DNA of 64,000 nt from Aricia agestis (GCF_905147365.1 NC_056417.1:1634501-1698500), one strand, 5' to 3'. Counted from the stretch's first letter, positions 10,248 to 20,909 are shown. The notes: generated by a model not told the origin, from the letters alone. Made by a program: numbers and translations.

Positions 10248-10355
10248 GGCCGCGCCACACTAGAATGGCAGCGGCGCGGCGAGCACTTTCAGTGTCATAT
10301 TTTAAACTATACTGAAAGTGCTCGCCGCGCCGCTGCCATTCCGGTATGGCGCGGC
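10248..10355. mobile_element. GC-rich foldback MITE
   Basis: GCCGCGCCA / TGGCGCGGC ends with inner arms AATGGCAGCGGCGCGGCGAG and CTCGCCGCGCCGCTGCCATT and a short AT-rich loop flanked by ACTTTCAGT / ACTGAAAGT. Confidence 0.85.
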
Positions 10356-10740
10356 AATTACGGTATCGATGGGGGCTTTTGAAGCATTATTATTCTGACG
10401 GAAAATAAAGTCTTGGCTGTGTCCAATTTTTGCTCTTTGACCAATACACTATTAATGTTTAACTTGATTGATTGATGACTGGATTACTAAGAGATTGTGA
10501 TTTATTACCGTTTTGTTTCATATGTGTAAATAAAAATAAACTTATCATATTAACCAGTTTATCGCTCTCGCATGCACCTTGGACCACACAGAAACACTCA
10601 CTCGGAGTAAATAAGATTTCCTACAAAAAGTCCCCCCGAGATTCCCACTTGAATTAATCTTCAATGGTTACCATCTCCTCTCATTAAATAAACGATCTGC
10701 AAAGTAATTAGAGGTAAGATTGTTAGACTAATGACGTATA

Positions 10741-10960
10741 TAACGTGTAACAATACTAAGAGATAATACTTTAGGGTGTGTATGTGTCCCTTGTATAGAG
10801 TTGACCGTGAAAGTAGGTGAAATAGCAACTTTTTTGTCATTTGCGTCATGAATTTTTCTATACAAAAGAAAAAACAATTACTCTTCTAGCGTTGCTACTT
10901 TCACAGCGAACTGTATACAGGAAACCCATACACATATCACTTAGTTTTGTTACACCCTGT
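10741..10960. mobile_element. Family 4 MITE (CAGGGTGTAAC ends)
   Basis: Left AACGTGTAACAA, AGATAATACTTTAGGGTGTG; right CCCATACACATATCACTTAG and GTTACACCCTG. Inner arms carry GTGAAAGTAG / CTACTTTCAC. Other copies in this window lie at 12900, 13129, 19971, 33984 (split), 35160 and 59950. Ends flanked by TA suggest a Tc1/mariner-type origin, inference only. Confidence 0.75.
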
Positions 10961-11571
10961 AAAACCCAAAAAGCATTAAATAATAATGGTTTGCACTCTG
11001 GTAGTGCTAGCAAACCTAAAAAAAAACAAAAACAGTACAGCAGCGCGCGTTGTGCTTTTTTTGGAATGGTTGAAAATGTTAAACTCACGTCTAGACAAGG
11101 CCCTATTCTCGTGACTAAAATATCGCCATCAAATTCATTTGAGTCATGAGAATAGGCCCTTAACCAAAAATTCGTAAGACTGAGGAAGATTAGAGAACAC
11201 ATTATTCCTTTGATTCGTTTCTGTGTTCTTCCTACTCCTCCTAATTTCTTCTGATTAATTTAGACGACCTCTGTTTCACACACACACACGCACACATACA
11301 GACACACACACACCTACATTGTAGTCCATTGTTGAATACGTCAGCTTAAAATACTTTCTTTAAAAATGATTTGTATTTGTTTTTTATTTCTAATTATTGT
11401 TTTTCTTTCCTTTTTATTTTGCAACTGCATTTTTTATTAGCATTAAGTTTCTCAAATATGTATTCATTGGAGGGATGAGCGAGACAACCCCAACACAAAT
11501 TACTAACTTAATGGGGAGGTCTCATGTTTTGATGTAATGGCTATTTTGAGAAAATAAAGATATTTTTTTTT
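10961..11571. other. Noncoding stretch with hairpin and CA-rich microsatellite
   Basis: AAGGCCCTATTCTCGTGAC and GTCATGAGAATAGGCCCTT form an inverted repeat over about 11097-11161. A CA-rich run spans 11276-11315. No gene supported. Confidence 0.5.
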
Positions 11572-11836
11572 TCTGTGGCTCAATTGGTTGAGTGTGTGGC
11601 AGCTCAAGCCGAGTGTCGCGTGTTCGAAACCCGCCGACGGAACAAAAAGTTTTCAATGTTCCCGGGTCTGGTTGTGTATTAAATATGTGTATGATATAAT
11701 ACAAATCTTAAATATATGTATAGTACAAAAGTATTAAATATATTTCCGTTGTCTGGTATCTGTAACACAAGTCCTTCAGGTACTTAGCAGGGCCAGACTG
11801 ACGTGGCGTGAAGCGTCCATAGATGATATTATTATT
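11572..11836 (+). mobile_element. SINE-T1, tRNA-derived SINE
   Basis: The head reads TCTGTGGCTCAATTGGTTGA (A-box-like) and GTGTTCGAAACCCGCC (B-box-like), as in a tRNA-derived Pol III promoter. The body has ACGGAACAAAAAGTTTTCAA, TGTGTATTAAATATGTGTAT, CCGTTGTCTGGTATCTGTAA and CAGACTGACGTGG and ends in an ATT-repeat tail. The same SINE occurs at 42791 and 49700 (split copies) and at 52482-52738 (minus). Confidence 0.8.
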
Positions 11837-11993
11837 ATTAATTTCGTTGCGGGTCCCAAGACAGTTTTAGCATGTCCCTCGGGCATGACATCATATCACA
11901 GGGTTTTCGTGGTTGGATACCGCTGTCGATCCTGGCGACATAGGAGATACAGTGGTGGGAATGTGTAATGGGCCAAAGCCCGTTAAAAAAAAG
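11837..11993 (+). mobile_element. Family 10 retroposon, 5'-truncated
   Basis: AATTTCGTTGCGGGTCCC, GACAGTTTTAGCATGTCCCT, GATACCGCTGTCGATCCTGG and a terminal GTTAAAAAAAA tail. It starts exactly where the ATT tail of the preceding SINE ends. Confidence 0.7.
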
Positions 11994-12363
11994 ATAAGAG
12001 AAGAAGTCATATCCCCACTCTATTTTAATCGCAATGTAAATGTATTCCTGCGCCTGCTACTTCGTTTTCACTTCTGTGGCAACTCTGGGAGTTCATCTCG
12101 TTTTTTTTTTAAATTAAATCTTACGTTAGTTAGCTGGCTTGAGACACATATCCGAAATTAAATTCAAAGAGGTTAAGGAAAGTTTTAGACGCTATTTACT
12201 GAGGAGCTCGCTGAACGCACGTTCGTACCCGCCTTATGTGTACTACAGAGTAATGAGCGTTGAGAGACTACTAAAGTTACAAAGAAAGCGTCTCTCGTTA
12301 AAGTTATCTGGCTACATCAGGGTTATAAAGGTTTTTCAGTGAGCTGAAAGGTTTATGAAATTG
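11994..12363. other. Noncoding stretch
   Basis: A 67-codon open frame (12139-12342) shows no domain and no coding support. Confidence 0.35.
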
Positions 12364-12890
12364 AATGAGCTGTGTGGCTGAGTGTGAGAGTTCGTCAGTT
12401 CGATTCCCACGTCCAAAATGTTATCATTTCGCTGAGGACAATGCAGGTGCTAGTTATCTGCTTGTATGACAATAATTTATTTATTCATAATTTATTGCGC
12501 ACAGGAAAACATTACAATAATACAACAGTTTACATAGAAAGACGACATAAAGGATCTGCTTATTTCTAAAAAGAAATCTCTTGCAGCAGCCCTACGGAGA
12601 GAGATAGGATAAAAATAGCAGATAGGACGTGCACGAAAACATACAATAATAGTATATTATTATGCTCGTTAAAAGTAAAACTAATACTATACTAAAACGA
12701 CAAAAGATAATAGAATATACAAAAAAAAAACATAAATACTAAATATCAATGTAATTTAAAATAATAGTCTGGTCATGTCGGTCATCTGTCCCAGTGGATT
12801 ACGAGAGTAAAGGCAGAAAGAGTACTCTTGTGTACTGAGCTGGCATGATTTCAATGAAACCAGCCATCGTCTGAAACCAGCGTCGTAGAC
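12364..12890 (+). mobile_element. SINE-T2, split by an insertion
   Basis: Head TGTGTGGCTGAGTGTGAGAG and CAGTTCGATTCCCACG (B-box-like), then GAGGACAATGCAGG. After foreign sequence (about 12474-12765) it resumes as GTCATGTCGGTCATCTG, TACGAGAGTAAAGG and CAATGAAACCAGCCATCG. The intact relative is 27763-28103. Confidence 0.7.
12474..12765 (-). mobile_element. LINE 3'-UTR-like insertion within SINE-T2
   Basis: TTTATTTATTCATAATTTAT then GCGCACAGGAAAACATTACA, GGATCTGCTTATTTCTAAAA and AAATCTCTTGCAGCAGCCCT. This resembles, from memory, the antisense 3' end of a lepidopteran non-LTR retrotransposon. AATAAT flanks both sides and could be the target duplication. Confidence 0.4.
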
Positions 12891-12899
12891 TTAATTAAA

Positions 12900-13120
12900 C
12901 AGGGTGTAAAAAATAAGTTATAATATTTTAGGGTGTGTATGTGTTCCTTGAAGAGAGTTAAAAGTAAAAGTAGCAGCACTGAAAGACTTATTTTTGACTT
13001 CTATGAGAACCGCGCCAACATCCTACATTTGCTCATATAGTCTTTCAGCGCTGCTAGTTTCATTGTCAATTTCTCATATGCACACCCTAAAGTGATATCA
13101 CTTTTTTTGTTACATCTTGT
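12900..13120. mobile_element. Family 4 MITE
   Basis: CAGGGTGTAAAAAATAAG and TATTTTAGGGTGTGTATGTG at left, CACACCCTAAAGTGATATCA and TTGTTACATCTTG at right; inner GCAGCACTGAAAGACT / AGTCTTTCAGCGCTGC. Confidence 0.8.
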
Positions 13121-13128
13121 ATATTATA

Positions 13129-13354
13129 CAAGGTGTAACAAAAAAAGTAAAGCGACCATAATTATGGTCAAGCATTTGTGTACTAACCCACAGCTTTTTT
13201 GTTGAATTTTGAATGCAGTCTTGTTCCGAATGATCTAAAGAAAATATTAACTGCATTTATAGCTCAATACGTTTTTTGTGAGTGATGGTACATGAATGCT
13301 TAACAGCGCCCATGTAAGGGACATGTACACGCCCTAAAGTATTATAACTTATAG
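13129..13354. mobile_element. Family 4 MITE, right end eroded
   Basis: Starts ACAAGGTGTAACAAAAAAAG only eight bases after the previous copy ends. The right side has ACACGCCCTAAAGTATTATA but the terminal GTTACACCCTG is missing. Adjacent insertion or tandem arrangement is unusual for the family here. Confidence 0.6.
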
Positions 13355-13601
13355 CCCGTATAGTCTGTGCGCGTCTACTCTGTAACGCTGCAAGTGGTTA
13401 CGCTTCGTTACGTCAGTTTTTGCGACAGACGATCTGCACTTGTGCTGGTGTTCTCGTGTTTGACGCCGCTAATTATGTGTGCAGTGCAGTGCAGAACAAT
13501 GGAATAAGGACGTTGCTTGGAGATTAGTTTCTATATTTAAGCGATACTAATATTCTAAATGTAAATGAGTCTTTGTATGTCAATATATCATCATCGTCAT
13601 A

Positions 13602-13867
13602 TCAGCCTATATTCGTCCACTGCTGGACATAGGCCTCTCTCAATGAACGCCAAGATGCTCTCGCATCCAATCTCCTGCTACTCGCATCCAACATGGGCCC
13701 GCAACTAAACGGAGATCGTCGTCCCACCTAGTTGGAGGTCAACCTACACCCCGTTTACCCAGCCTTGGTCTCCATTCCAGAGTAAGTTTGCTCCAGCGAT
13801 CGTCTGTTCTTCGAGCTACGTTACCAGCCCAGTTCCACTTCAGCGTACTGATTCTCTGCACTATGTC
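13602..13867 (-). pseudogene. RTE-clade LINE ORF2, C-terminal tail
   Basis: From 13867 on the minus strand: DIVQRISTLKWNWAGNVARR, TDDRWSKLTLEWRPRLGKRG, a stop, then PPTRWDDDLRLVAG and WMRVAGD; after a frame change the end is LREAYVQQWTNIG and a stop at 13602-13604. This is the standard C-terminus of RTE-type LINEs (KW-WAG, eWRPR-GKR-VGRPPTRW-DDL, EAYVQQWT-IG). It lies before a CATCATCGTCAT run. One stop and one frameshift show it is dead. It is a different subfamily from the remnant at 6894-7602. Confidence 0.85.
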
Positions 13868-14675
13868 GGTGACTTTAAAGGGGTGACAGACGTGCGAGTA
13901 AGTACGCGGAATTATGACTTGACGATCTTAATCGCCTGTGTGTCATCTAAAAACCGCGTACTGAAAGATTGCCGCGCAAGTTCGCCATCTTGAAATTTTA
14001 CTCGTAGCTCGTCTCGGCTCATATGTCTGGCAAGACTGCGAGCCGAAAAGATGTTTGTGTGTATATTGTAGTGTGTGTAATGTTTTATTTGTTAAAAAAA
14101 TTATGATAAAATCATAATCTCAAAATAATATTAGCTTGATGCACTCCATCACCATATAAACTATAACAGTGCAAAATTTCATTCGCCTACGTTTCCGCAT
14201 TTTTTGTCCAAAGGGATCCAAAATTTTTCGCTCGCGTACAACGAATAACAAAAACAAGTATTAATAAATTATATATGATGATGAATGATGATATTCACTA
14301 TTTATTAATTTTCGTTATTTTTAGTTGTAGTACGTAGTCAATAACATATCTTGCTAATTTCTCAAACAGATATAAAAGCACAATTTTAATTACGATAGTC
14401 TACCGTGAATAGGTTGGGAACTTAACAATAGGACAATTTATGCAAAAACCTTACCGTTGGATTCTCTAGAGTCACATTATACACAATACCCAGTATTATC
14501 ACATTCAAATATTGTAAGGATACAACCTTTTGAAGTTGCGTTATGCTACGGTGATTTAATTAATCACTCACGATACACGTATCACTTTTCAGCATTGCTA
14601 ATAATAATTCGGATTTCCAAAAGTCGGATTCTAAAAGCCTTTAATTATTATGATGATGCTATGACATCATATTTC
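13868..14675. other. Noncoding stretch
   Basis: No gene, RNA or recognised repeat. The frame at 14457-14702 runs into a repeat fragment and lacks support. Confidence 0.35.
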
Positions 14676-14745
14676 ATGACTAAAATTAGCCAAATCAGCT
14701 AAGCCATTTTCGAAGTTTAGCGAGACTAACAAAATTTAAAACCGA
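14676..14745 (+). repeat. Family 6 repeat fragment
   Basis: TCATGACTAAAATTAGCCAA, AGCCATTTTCGAAGTTTAGC and GAGACTAACAAAATT match the 3' part of the family seen at 9105-9250. A CA-rich tract (14753-14792) follows. Confidence 0.55.
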
Positions 14746-15136
14746 GTGCGCGCACGTACACACTTACATACACAGACACACACAACTGTCTGTATCACTG
14801 CATTGCAAATTCAAGAGAGCGACTAAGTTACACTACTGTTTAAATTTATACTGTACCAACCCTTTGTCCCAAGGGCAACACTAAAATGCAAAATACACTA
14901 TAAAAGTGTCACACGCAAACTGTCGGACGACGTAAATCTCCGGGGATATGGAAGGGGCAAAAAACTGTCAAATTGACGGACCGGCCTTAAAAGATGGCTG
15001 GCGATGGGCCAACTTACAGTCCGATTCCAATTATATTGGTCAATCAGATAGTTTTTATCTGGAATGGATAGATCACCTGTTGAATAGGCTACTAAATAAC
15101 TGTAGCAAAAATCACAGGCCGAGGCAATTTCATGAT

Positions 15137-15340
15137 ATCCATACTAATATTATATGCGAAAGTGTATGTCTGTCTGTCTGTTACCTCTTCACGCTCAAAC
15201 CGCTGAACCGATTTTACTGTTTCGTTTGAAGATACTTTGAATCCCGGGTAAAGACATAGGTTACTTTTTATCCTGAAAAAATGTACGGTTCCCGCGCGGT
15301 AATCGAATTTGGCGCAACGGAGTTGCGGGCGTCATATAGT
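15137..15340 (-). repeat. Family 5 repeat, minus strand
   Basis: Plus strand reads ATCCATACTAATATTATATG, CTGTCTGTCTGTTACCTCTT, CAAACCGCTGAACCGATTTT, AATCCCGGGTAAAGACATAG and GAGTTGCGGGCGTCATATAG, the reverse of the full copies at 32866-33090 and 39901-40134. Confidence 0.8.
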
Positions 15341-15446
15341 ATTTTAAATTTTTCGTCACGACCTAGTGCCTAAATAGCTGGCCACATTTGATCATAAAAG
15401 GATCAATAGATTTGTCCTAGTCATGGGTACGTTTACAGCTTGTCCC

Positions 15447-15545
15447 TATTCCCTCGGGTACCAATGAGAACATAATATCAAAGGGTTTTTGTGGTTGCCA
15501 CTGTTAATCTTAGCAACACAGGCGTTGCAGTGCTGGAAACGTATG
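15447..15545 (+). repeat. Diverged family 10 fragment
   Basis: TGTCCCTATTCCCTCGGGTA, ATCAAAGGGTTTTTGTGGTT and AACACAGGCGTTGCAGTGCT follow the order of the family's 3' half. No A-tail is left. Confidence 0.5.
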
Positions 15546-15547
15546 GT

Positions 15548-15660
15548 GGGGCAATTGATAAATCAACAATTACGAACGGCAATAAACGAATTATGAATAA
15601 TAGAGAAAGAAATAAATCAACGATTACGAACGGCAATAATCGAATTATGAATAGAATAAT
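15548..15660 (+). repeat. Tandem duplication of a ~54-bp unit
   Basis: AAATCAACAATTACGAACGG with AATAAACGAATTATGAATAA is followed by the near-identical AAATCAACGATTACGAACGG and AATAATCGAATTATGAATAG. Two copies, few mismatches. Confidence 0.8.
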
Positions 15661-15762
15661 AAAAGTGTCGAGGTTAAATCAAGGTCAAATATCTTTCTGT
15701 CTAGCCTTCGAATTTACGCCGAACGCGCGATAAGGAACTTCGTTCCAATTGGTTGGATTATT
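15659..15762 (+). repeat. Dispersed repeat shared with 35620-35705
   Basis: AAAGTGTCGAGGTTAAATCA, CTGTCTAGCCT, TTTACGCCGAACGCGCGATA and AGGAACTTCGTTCCAAT reappear in reverse orientation at 35620-35705. Unclassified; the GGAACTTCGTTCC core is a short palindrome. Confidence 0.55.
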
Positions 15763-16154
15763 ACGAGTAAACTAAGATAGTAAATTCTTAGTTCTATGGT
15801 TCAAGCTGATGATGAACCCAGTTTAGTTGGGGCAAGTATTAATTAAATGAGAACATTTGATTGATGTTTGACCCGCTCCTAATTAACTCAATTATTCACG
15901 TCGTCGGCGCGGAAGTTGGCTTTACATGTAATTATATTACACTAGATTTGTACACGTTCCCACTTCCGACTCATTTTTTACTAATTTATGACAAAAAACC
16001 GATGAACCGATAAAAATTTACATGTATTGTTGTATTTTTATTGTTGTAATAAAAGTAGTAAATAGAGACTTTAAGACCCGAGGAAGGAAAATGTGCCTTT
16101 ATTTTCAAACAATGTACGGTTAACGCAATATAAAAATAGTAACCGAACTCTGAT

Positions 16155-16221
16155 GACTAGTTTAAGCGTGTCCCTCGTAGCATACTCAAAGTATGCTGCG
16201 AGGGTTACGCTTAAGCTGGTC
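16155..16221. repeat. Hairpin
   Basis: ACTAGTTTAAGCGTGTCCCT and CGTAGCATACT pair with AGTATGCTGCGAGGGT and ACGCTTAAGCTGGT around a three-base loop, with about four mismatches. The stretch 15763-16154 before it holds nothing recognised. Confidence 0.7.
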
Positions 16222-16310
16222 TATCTATAAGTAGACACTTTCTAAAAGTAAATTGAAATCACCCCAATTTCATATATTTTTTTATTTTTGATAAACGATT
16301 TTTTATATAA

Positions 16311-16445
16311 AATAAGAGGGCAAACGAGCAAACGGGTCACCTGATAGAAAGCAACTACAGTCGGCCACGGACACTCGTAACATTAGAAGAGCTGCAGGTG
16401 CGTTGCTGACCTTTTCAGAGCGAATACGCTCTCTTCTTTTTCTTG
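16311..16445 (-). mobile_element. Family 1 retroposon, 3' part only
   Basis: AGAGGGCAAACGAGCAAACG, GGTCACCTGATAGAAAGCAA and AGAAGAGCTGCAGGTGCGTT, the reverse complement of the family's 3' end. The GC-poor middle and the 5' half are missing; it stops just before the MITE at 16453. Confidence 0.75.
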
Positions 16446-16452
16446 CGCGAAC

Positions 16453-16859
16453 AAAAGAGACTGGGCATATTTGTATGGGAAGTGGTCCGTGAACCAATAC
16501 ACATATCGTTGATGTATTTAACAAAAAAAACTATTCAGGTGGCAAATGAATTTTTGGCAGAAAGTAACATGTACTGAACAAACAATTGCAAAAACATTTT
16601 GGAATTTGAAAAAAAACCTAAAAATCTGTATAATTATAGACATTTGAGATGGCAAGTGACTTGCAGAGAAAATAATAAGACTTATAACACAGTCAAAAAT
16701 ATCTTAGTATAAAAATGGTAATCTAAAGTATTTTTTTCTCAAAACAAGGGTTAGATTTTGATGCCCCTTTGCACAAGGATGTAGTTGAGGTATCCCTACA
16801 ACAATACATCATCGGTATGTGTATTGGTTCACGGACCACTTTTGCTCAGTCTCCTTTGC
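16453..16859. mobile_element. MITE with long terminal inverted repeats
   Basis: Left AAAAGAGACTGGGC and AGTGGTCCGTGAACCAATAC then ACATATCG; right CGGTATGTGTATTGGTTCAC then GGACCACT and GCTCAGTCTCC. The AT-rich interior has no coding capacity. Confidence 0.7.
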
Positions 16860-17812
16860 TGGCAATTTCTAGTATTATTATGGCATTAAGCTAAAACTTT
16901 GCTAAAACAAATTAGACCCGGCGAACTTACTTAATATTCATATGCGTAATTATAAGTTATGCTCAAACAAGGACACAGCGTGAGTACCTATTTATACTTA
17001 TTAAAGCAGCAAACAACAGCGCAGTGCGAAAGTTCAGTTTATTCGCAAGCGAGTTTACATAGATTTAGCTGAATGTTACGACTGTTTCGTTTGTAAAATT
17101 TAGTTTCGTTTATTTATTTAAAGAACATCATAATATAACTGGTTGTTGGCGATTTGTTATATTATAATATGTTACGCTCAAAGACCGAAAACGCTCAGTG
17201 AGCGAAAAAATAGTTGACAACGCGTTGTGGTCATAGCGAAACAGCCACGACGCGAAATTCGCGTTGTGGCTCTAAAAACGGCTACGACGCGTCCTGGCAA
17301 TCACAAAATGACCAAAACGCGAAATTCATGTCGTGGCTGATATTTTTCTTGATTTGTTCTTGATTGATTAATCATCCATAGGTATAGAAGATTATAATAA
17401 TATCTGAATTACCACGCGTACTACAAAATATTTTTTCTTTTACTAAATCACTGCATAACGCGTTTATCATTATTATTTATTAAATATCCATAGTTACGTT
17501 TGTTGTTGATTTTTTTTAATATAAAGTAATCTGTTCTTAATAAATAATCAAAATATATTTTATTTTTATTTATATAATTTAAATACAATACTACTAGTTG
17601 ATGCCCGCAACTACGTTAAGTTTAGATATCTCTATATCTCTAGCCTTTTTCCCTCCTTATGAAAAATACCTCTCGACGTAGGCTGAACTAATACAAGATT
17701 GCGAACGTGTATAGGGGCATAGCTGTCAACTAATGCTATGGTTAAAAGAGATAATGAATATATTTTGGTGGTGGCTATTAAATACTTTGGCCCAATTTCA
17801 TTAACGTCTGAT
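16860..17812. other. Noncoding stretch with one small palindrome
   Basis: AGCCACGACGCGAAATTCGCGTTGTGGCT-like hairpin lies at about 17242-17271, with further diverged CGAAATTC copies after it to 17335. No gene supported. Confidence 0.45.
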
Positions 17813-17979
17813 AGGGTCAAATCAGACTGCAACGCGACGAGCAGATGCATTTCTTTTGTACTGAATTGACAGATTTCAATTGCATGAGACTCTGACTCTC
17901 TCTCTCTCTTAGAAATCTGTCAAATCCGTACAAATTTAGAAATGCATCTACGCGTCACGTGGTAGTCTGAATTGACCCT
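17813..17979. mobile_element. Foldback MITE (AGGGTCAAATCAGAC)
   Basis: AGGGTCAAATCAGACTGCAA and CGCGACG at left; CGCGTCACGTGGTAGTCTGA and ATTGACCCT at right. Inner arms AGATGCATTTCT / AGAAATGCATCT and GACAGATTTC / GAAATCTGTC. Related to the inner element at 40760-40915. Confidence 0.8.
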
Positions 17980-18095
17980 GAGTGCTAACAGCTTGTTAAA
18001 AAGACATGTCTTCTCTTTAATTCGTATGAAAACGAAAGAGGTAACATGATACTCATTCGAGCATTAACTTTAACAGTAGTTGACATTGGACCTTA

Positions 18096-18290
18096 ACATT
18101 ATAAATGCGAAAGTGTGTCTGTCTGTCTGTATGTTTCGTCGTGAAGCGTTAAGCAGACAATCTGCTTAACGCTTCACGACGAAACCGACTGATTAAAATA
18201 TTCGGTATGGAGATAGTTTGAGTCCCGGGAAAGGAAAAATGTACGGTTCCTGAGCGATAAACGAATTTCTGTGGAAGAAGTTTACTAGAT
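18096..18290 (-). repeat. Family 5 repeat with an internal perfect palindrome
   Basis: ACATTATAAATGCGAAAGTG, GTCTGTCTGTCTGT, GTCCCGGGAAAGG and AAAATGTACGGTTCC follow the reversed family order. The stretch where the family normally reads ACCTCTTCACGC-CAAACCGCTG is replaced by the hairpin at 18133-18185. Confidence 0.7.
18133..18185. repeat. Perfect 25-bp-arm hairpin with 3-nt loop
   Basis: GTTTCGTCGTGAAGCGTTAA plus GCAGA (18133-18157) is the exact complement of 18161-18185; loop CAA. It lies inside a family 5 copy and looks like a local inverted duplication. Confidence 0.95.
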
Positions 18291-18533
18291 ATTTCCAAAA
18301 TGTTAATCAACAATCGATCGCCTTACGATTGATAAACTTTCGTAATATACTCGTGTAATAAACTTGCCAACTCACATTCTACGTAATTTATAAGAAATGG
18401 CCTTATAAGATTTTCTCGTAAAAACAATGAGTAACATTAATCATTCTGGTCATGTGAGACAACAAGTTAGACCGTCGCTTAATGTTGTGGTAAGGACAGG
18501 TCAGCCATAAATTAATGTATTCAATAAATACGT

Positions 18534-18715
18534 ACTAGCATTATAAATTCGACAGTATGTCTGTCTGTTACCTCTTTACGCCCAAGCCGCTGAACAGATT
18601 TTGCTGAAATTTGGTATACTGCAATAGTATATTGCTGAATATGGAAAGGACATAAGCTGACACTGTTTATCCCAGATGAAAATGAACGGTTTCCGCTCGA
18701 TAAACGAATTCTAGA
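18534..18715 (-). repeat. Family 5 repeat, minus strand, diverged
   Basis: TAGCATTATAAATTCGACAG, TGTCTGTTACCTCTTTACGC, CAAGCCGCTGAACAGATTTT and GAAAGGACATAAGC in reversed family order. The 5' tail near 18715 is eroded. Confidence 0.65.
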
Positions 18716-19466
18716 GCTCCATTAAAACATTTAAAAAGAAATCAATATACTTATACTTGTTTCCTGTATATTGGTAGCCTACTTTTGATAATAATAAATG
18801 AGCCTTTGATTAACATTGACTATTTGAAAACTAAGGGCAATAGCTTTGATCCGTCGAAAATTACTTGGGTTGAATTGGTCCCTTCTAAAAGTTTCAGATT
18901 ATATTTTGCTTTGTGTGTAAACAAGTTCTCGTTATGTTTACTGTGATAAATCAAAACGCATTATTGATAAAACACATCTTAAAACTAACGCGTATACGAG
19001 AAATCAACTCGTACTACACGTACACGCATTCTAAGTTTAGTCCCACAACAATTAGGCTGCAGGTGCTCATCCTTACTTCATAAATCACGTCAGAAGTCGC
19101 GGGTATTGGAGAGATTGTATTTATCTATATTTAATAACAGCGCCTTAGTATTCCGTACCACATTCCAATATGGCCGTACACCAATCACACGAGACTATAT
19201 AAAATTACTTCGGGCGCTATTCTGGGAAAATATTACAGATTTCTTGTGTTTTGGAATAAAAGAAACGAAGAGTATGAAAGTCACCTACAGTGATTTCAAT
19301 GACGGTGGCTGCCGGCATCCAAAGCGGCACAGCTATAGGTGGCTATAGCTTGTCAAAAACACATTAAAAGTATAAAACTGAAATCAAATAAAAATGTGTC
19401 AGGGTTATATTCATAAACCTATAATACGACAGTATATTTTAAGTATATTACGACAGTATATATATA
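18716..19466. other. Noncoding stretch
   Basis: An 80-codon open frame (19106-19348) has no recognised domain. Nothing else seen. Confidence 0.35.
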
Positions 19467-19787
19467 TTTTTTTTAATGAAATAAGGGGGAAAACGAGCAA
19501 ACGGGTCACCTGATGGAAAGCAACTTCCGTCGCCCGTGACATTCGCAGCATCAGAAGAGCTGCAAGTGCGTTGCCGGCCTTTTAAGAGGGAATAGGTTAA
19601 TATAGTAAGGAAGGCAATGGAATAGGGGAGGGAAGAGAGGGGAATAGGGTAGGGGATTGGGCCTCCGGTAAACTCACTCACTCGACGAAACACAGCGCAA
19701 GTGCTGTTTCACGCCGGTTTTCTGTGAGAACGTGGTATTTCTCCGGTCGAGCCGGCCCATTCGTGCCGAAGCATGGCTCTCCCACGT
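19467..19787 (-). mobile_element. Family 1 poly(A) retroposon
   Basis: Plus strand: T-run, ATGAAATAAGGGGGAAAACG, GGTCACCTGATGGAAAGCAA, AGAAGAGCTGCAAGTGCGTT, a purine-rich GGGAAGAGAGGGG tract, CTCCGGTAAACTCACTCACT, GCGCAAGTGCTGTTTCACGC and CGAAGCATGGCTCTCCCACG. Sense is minus (A-tail at the left). TATA flanks both sides. The purine-rich middle varies in length between copies like a microsatellite. Confidence 0.85.
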
Positions 19788-19970
19788 ATATGGTTATATT
19801 ATTGTACACAGACAAAAAAAACACAATTTGATCGCGTCGTGATAACGTTTAGAAAATTTATTTTAGCGTCCCAGTCTTTCTTGACAAACTGCACGTCATA
19901 TAATTTTATACTGTGTGTGCGCAAAAACAAAATGTCCAGTAGTTTTTGCATCAAGCAGGAAAAGTATTAT

Positions 19971-20232
19971 ACAGAGTGTAACAAAAATAAGTGATAATAA
20001 TTTAGGGTGTGTACGTGTTCCTTGTAGAGAGTTCACTGTCAAAGTAGCAGCGCTGAAAGACCAAATTTTTTTTTTTCACTTTTGTATGGGCTAGCACCTC
20101 AGCGCCACGAGTTTCTCCATGCAAAAGTGAAAAAAATGTTGGTCTTTCAGCGCTGCTACTTTCACAGTGAACTCTCTACAAGGAACACGTACACACCCTA
20201 AATTATTATCACTTATTTTTGTTACACCTTCT
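19971..20232. mobile_element. Family 4 MITE, well preserved
   Basis: ACAGAGTGTAACAAAAATAA, GTGATAATAATTTAGGGTGT and GTAGCAGCGCTGAAAGACCA at left; TGGTCTTTCAGCGCTGCTAC, ACACCCTAAATTATTATCAC and TTGTTACACC at right. Flanked by TATA on both sides. Confidence 0.85.
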
Positions 20233-20500
20233 ATACATAAATACATATTTCCCTTTTTAGAATTTTTGAAAAAAAAAATACAGATTAGAATTTTATACAG
20301 ACATGAATACAGATTAGAAAAAAATGTTTGAAAATAAGAGGCTTACAATTATTTGGCTGTGTTTAATTTACAGTTTTCCTCAATACAGAATTTATAATAC
20401 AAAAAATACTCTGTAAGTGATTAATAAGGCACGTGTAAAGGATTCCAATAAACAGTAATAAATAATATCTTATATTATCTTTAAACGAGCAATTCTTATA
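20233..20500. other. AT-rich noncoding stretch
   Basis: ACAGATTAGAA recurs at 20280 and 20308. No gene supported. Confidence 0.35.
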
Positions 20501-20678
20501 TATGTCGTAGGATGATTTGATAAATCCGTGTTTTCGCGAAATCCCTAGAATTTTCGCAAAAATTCGATTTATCAAATCATCCTACGACATCGTAGGATGA
20601 TTTGATATTTCATTATTTCATATTTCATAGAAAATTCTAGGGATTTCGCGAAAACACGGATTTATCAAATCATCCTAC

Positions 20679-20683
<5 letters not shown>
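20501..20683. repeat. Composite palindrome
   Basis: ATGTCGTAGGATGATTTGAT (20501-20520) occurs four times in alternating orientation: at the left end, as its complement near 20570-20590, again forward from 20590, and as complement at the right end. The outer arms extend inward about 53 bp (AAATCCGTGTTTTCGCGAAA, TCCCTAGAATTTTC and their complements). It looks like one foldback element carrying a second, smaller foldback at its centre. Confidence 0.85.
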
Positions 20684-20721
<38 letters not shown>

Positions 20722-20877
20722 CGTATTCCATAAAAACTGCATCGTATTCCCTCAACTTCGACTCAAAGTGTCTTCATACATAATTTCTTCATTGTTAGCG
20801 GTTTAAATGTCTAATCACAATGCCGAATTTCCGCGGCGGAAATTCGGCATGATTACGTCAGCAAAATCAAACGCATA

Positions 20878-20909
<32 letters not shown>

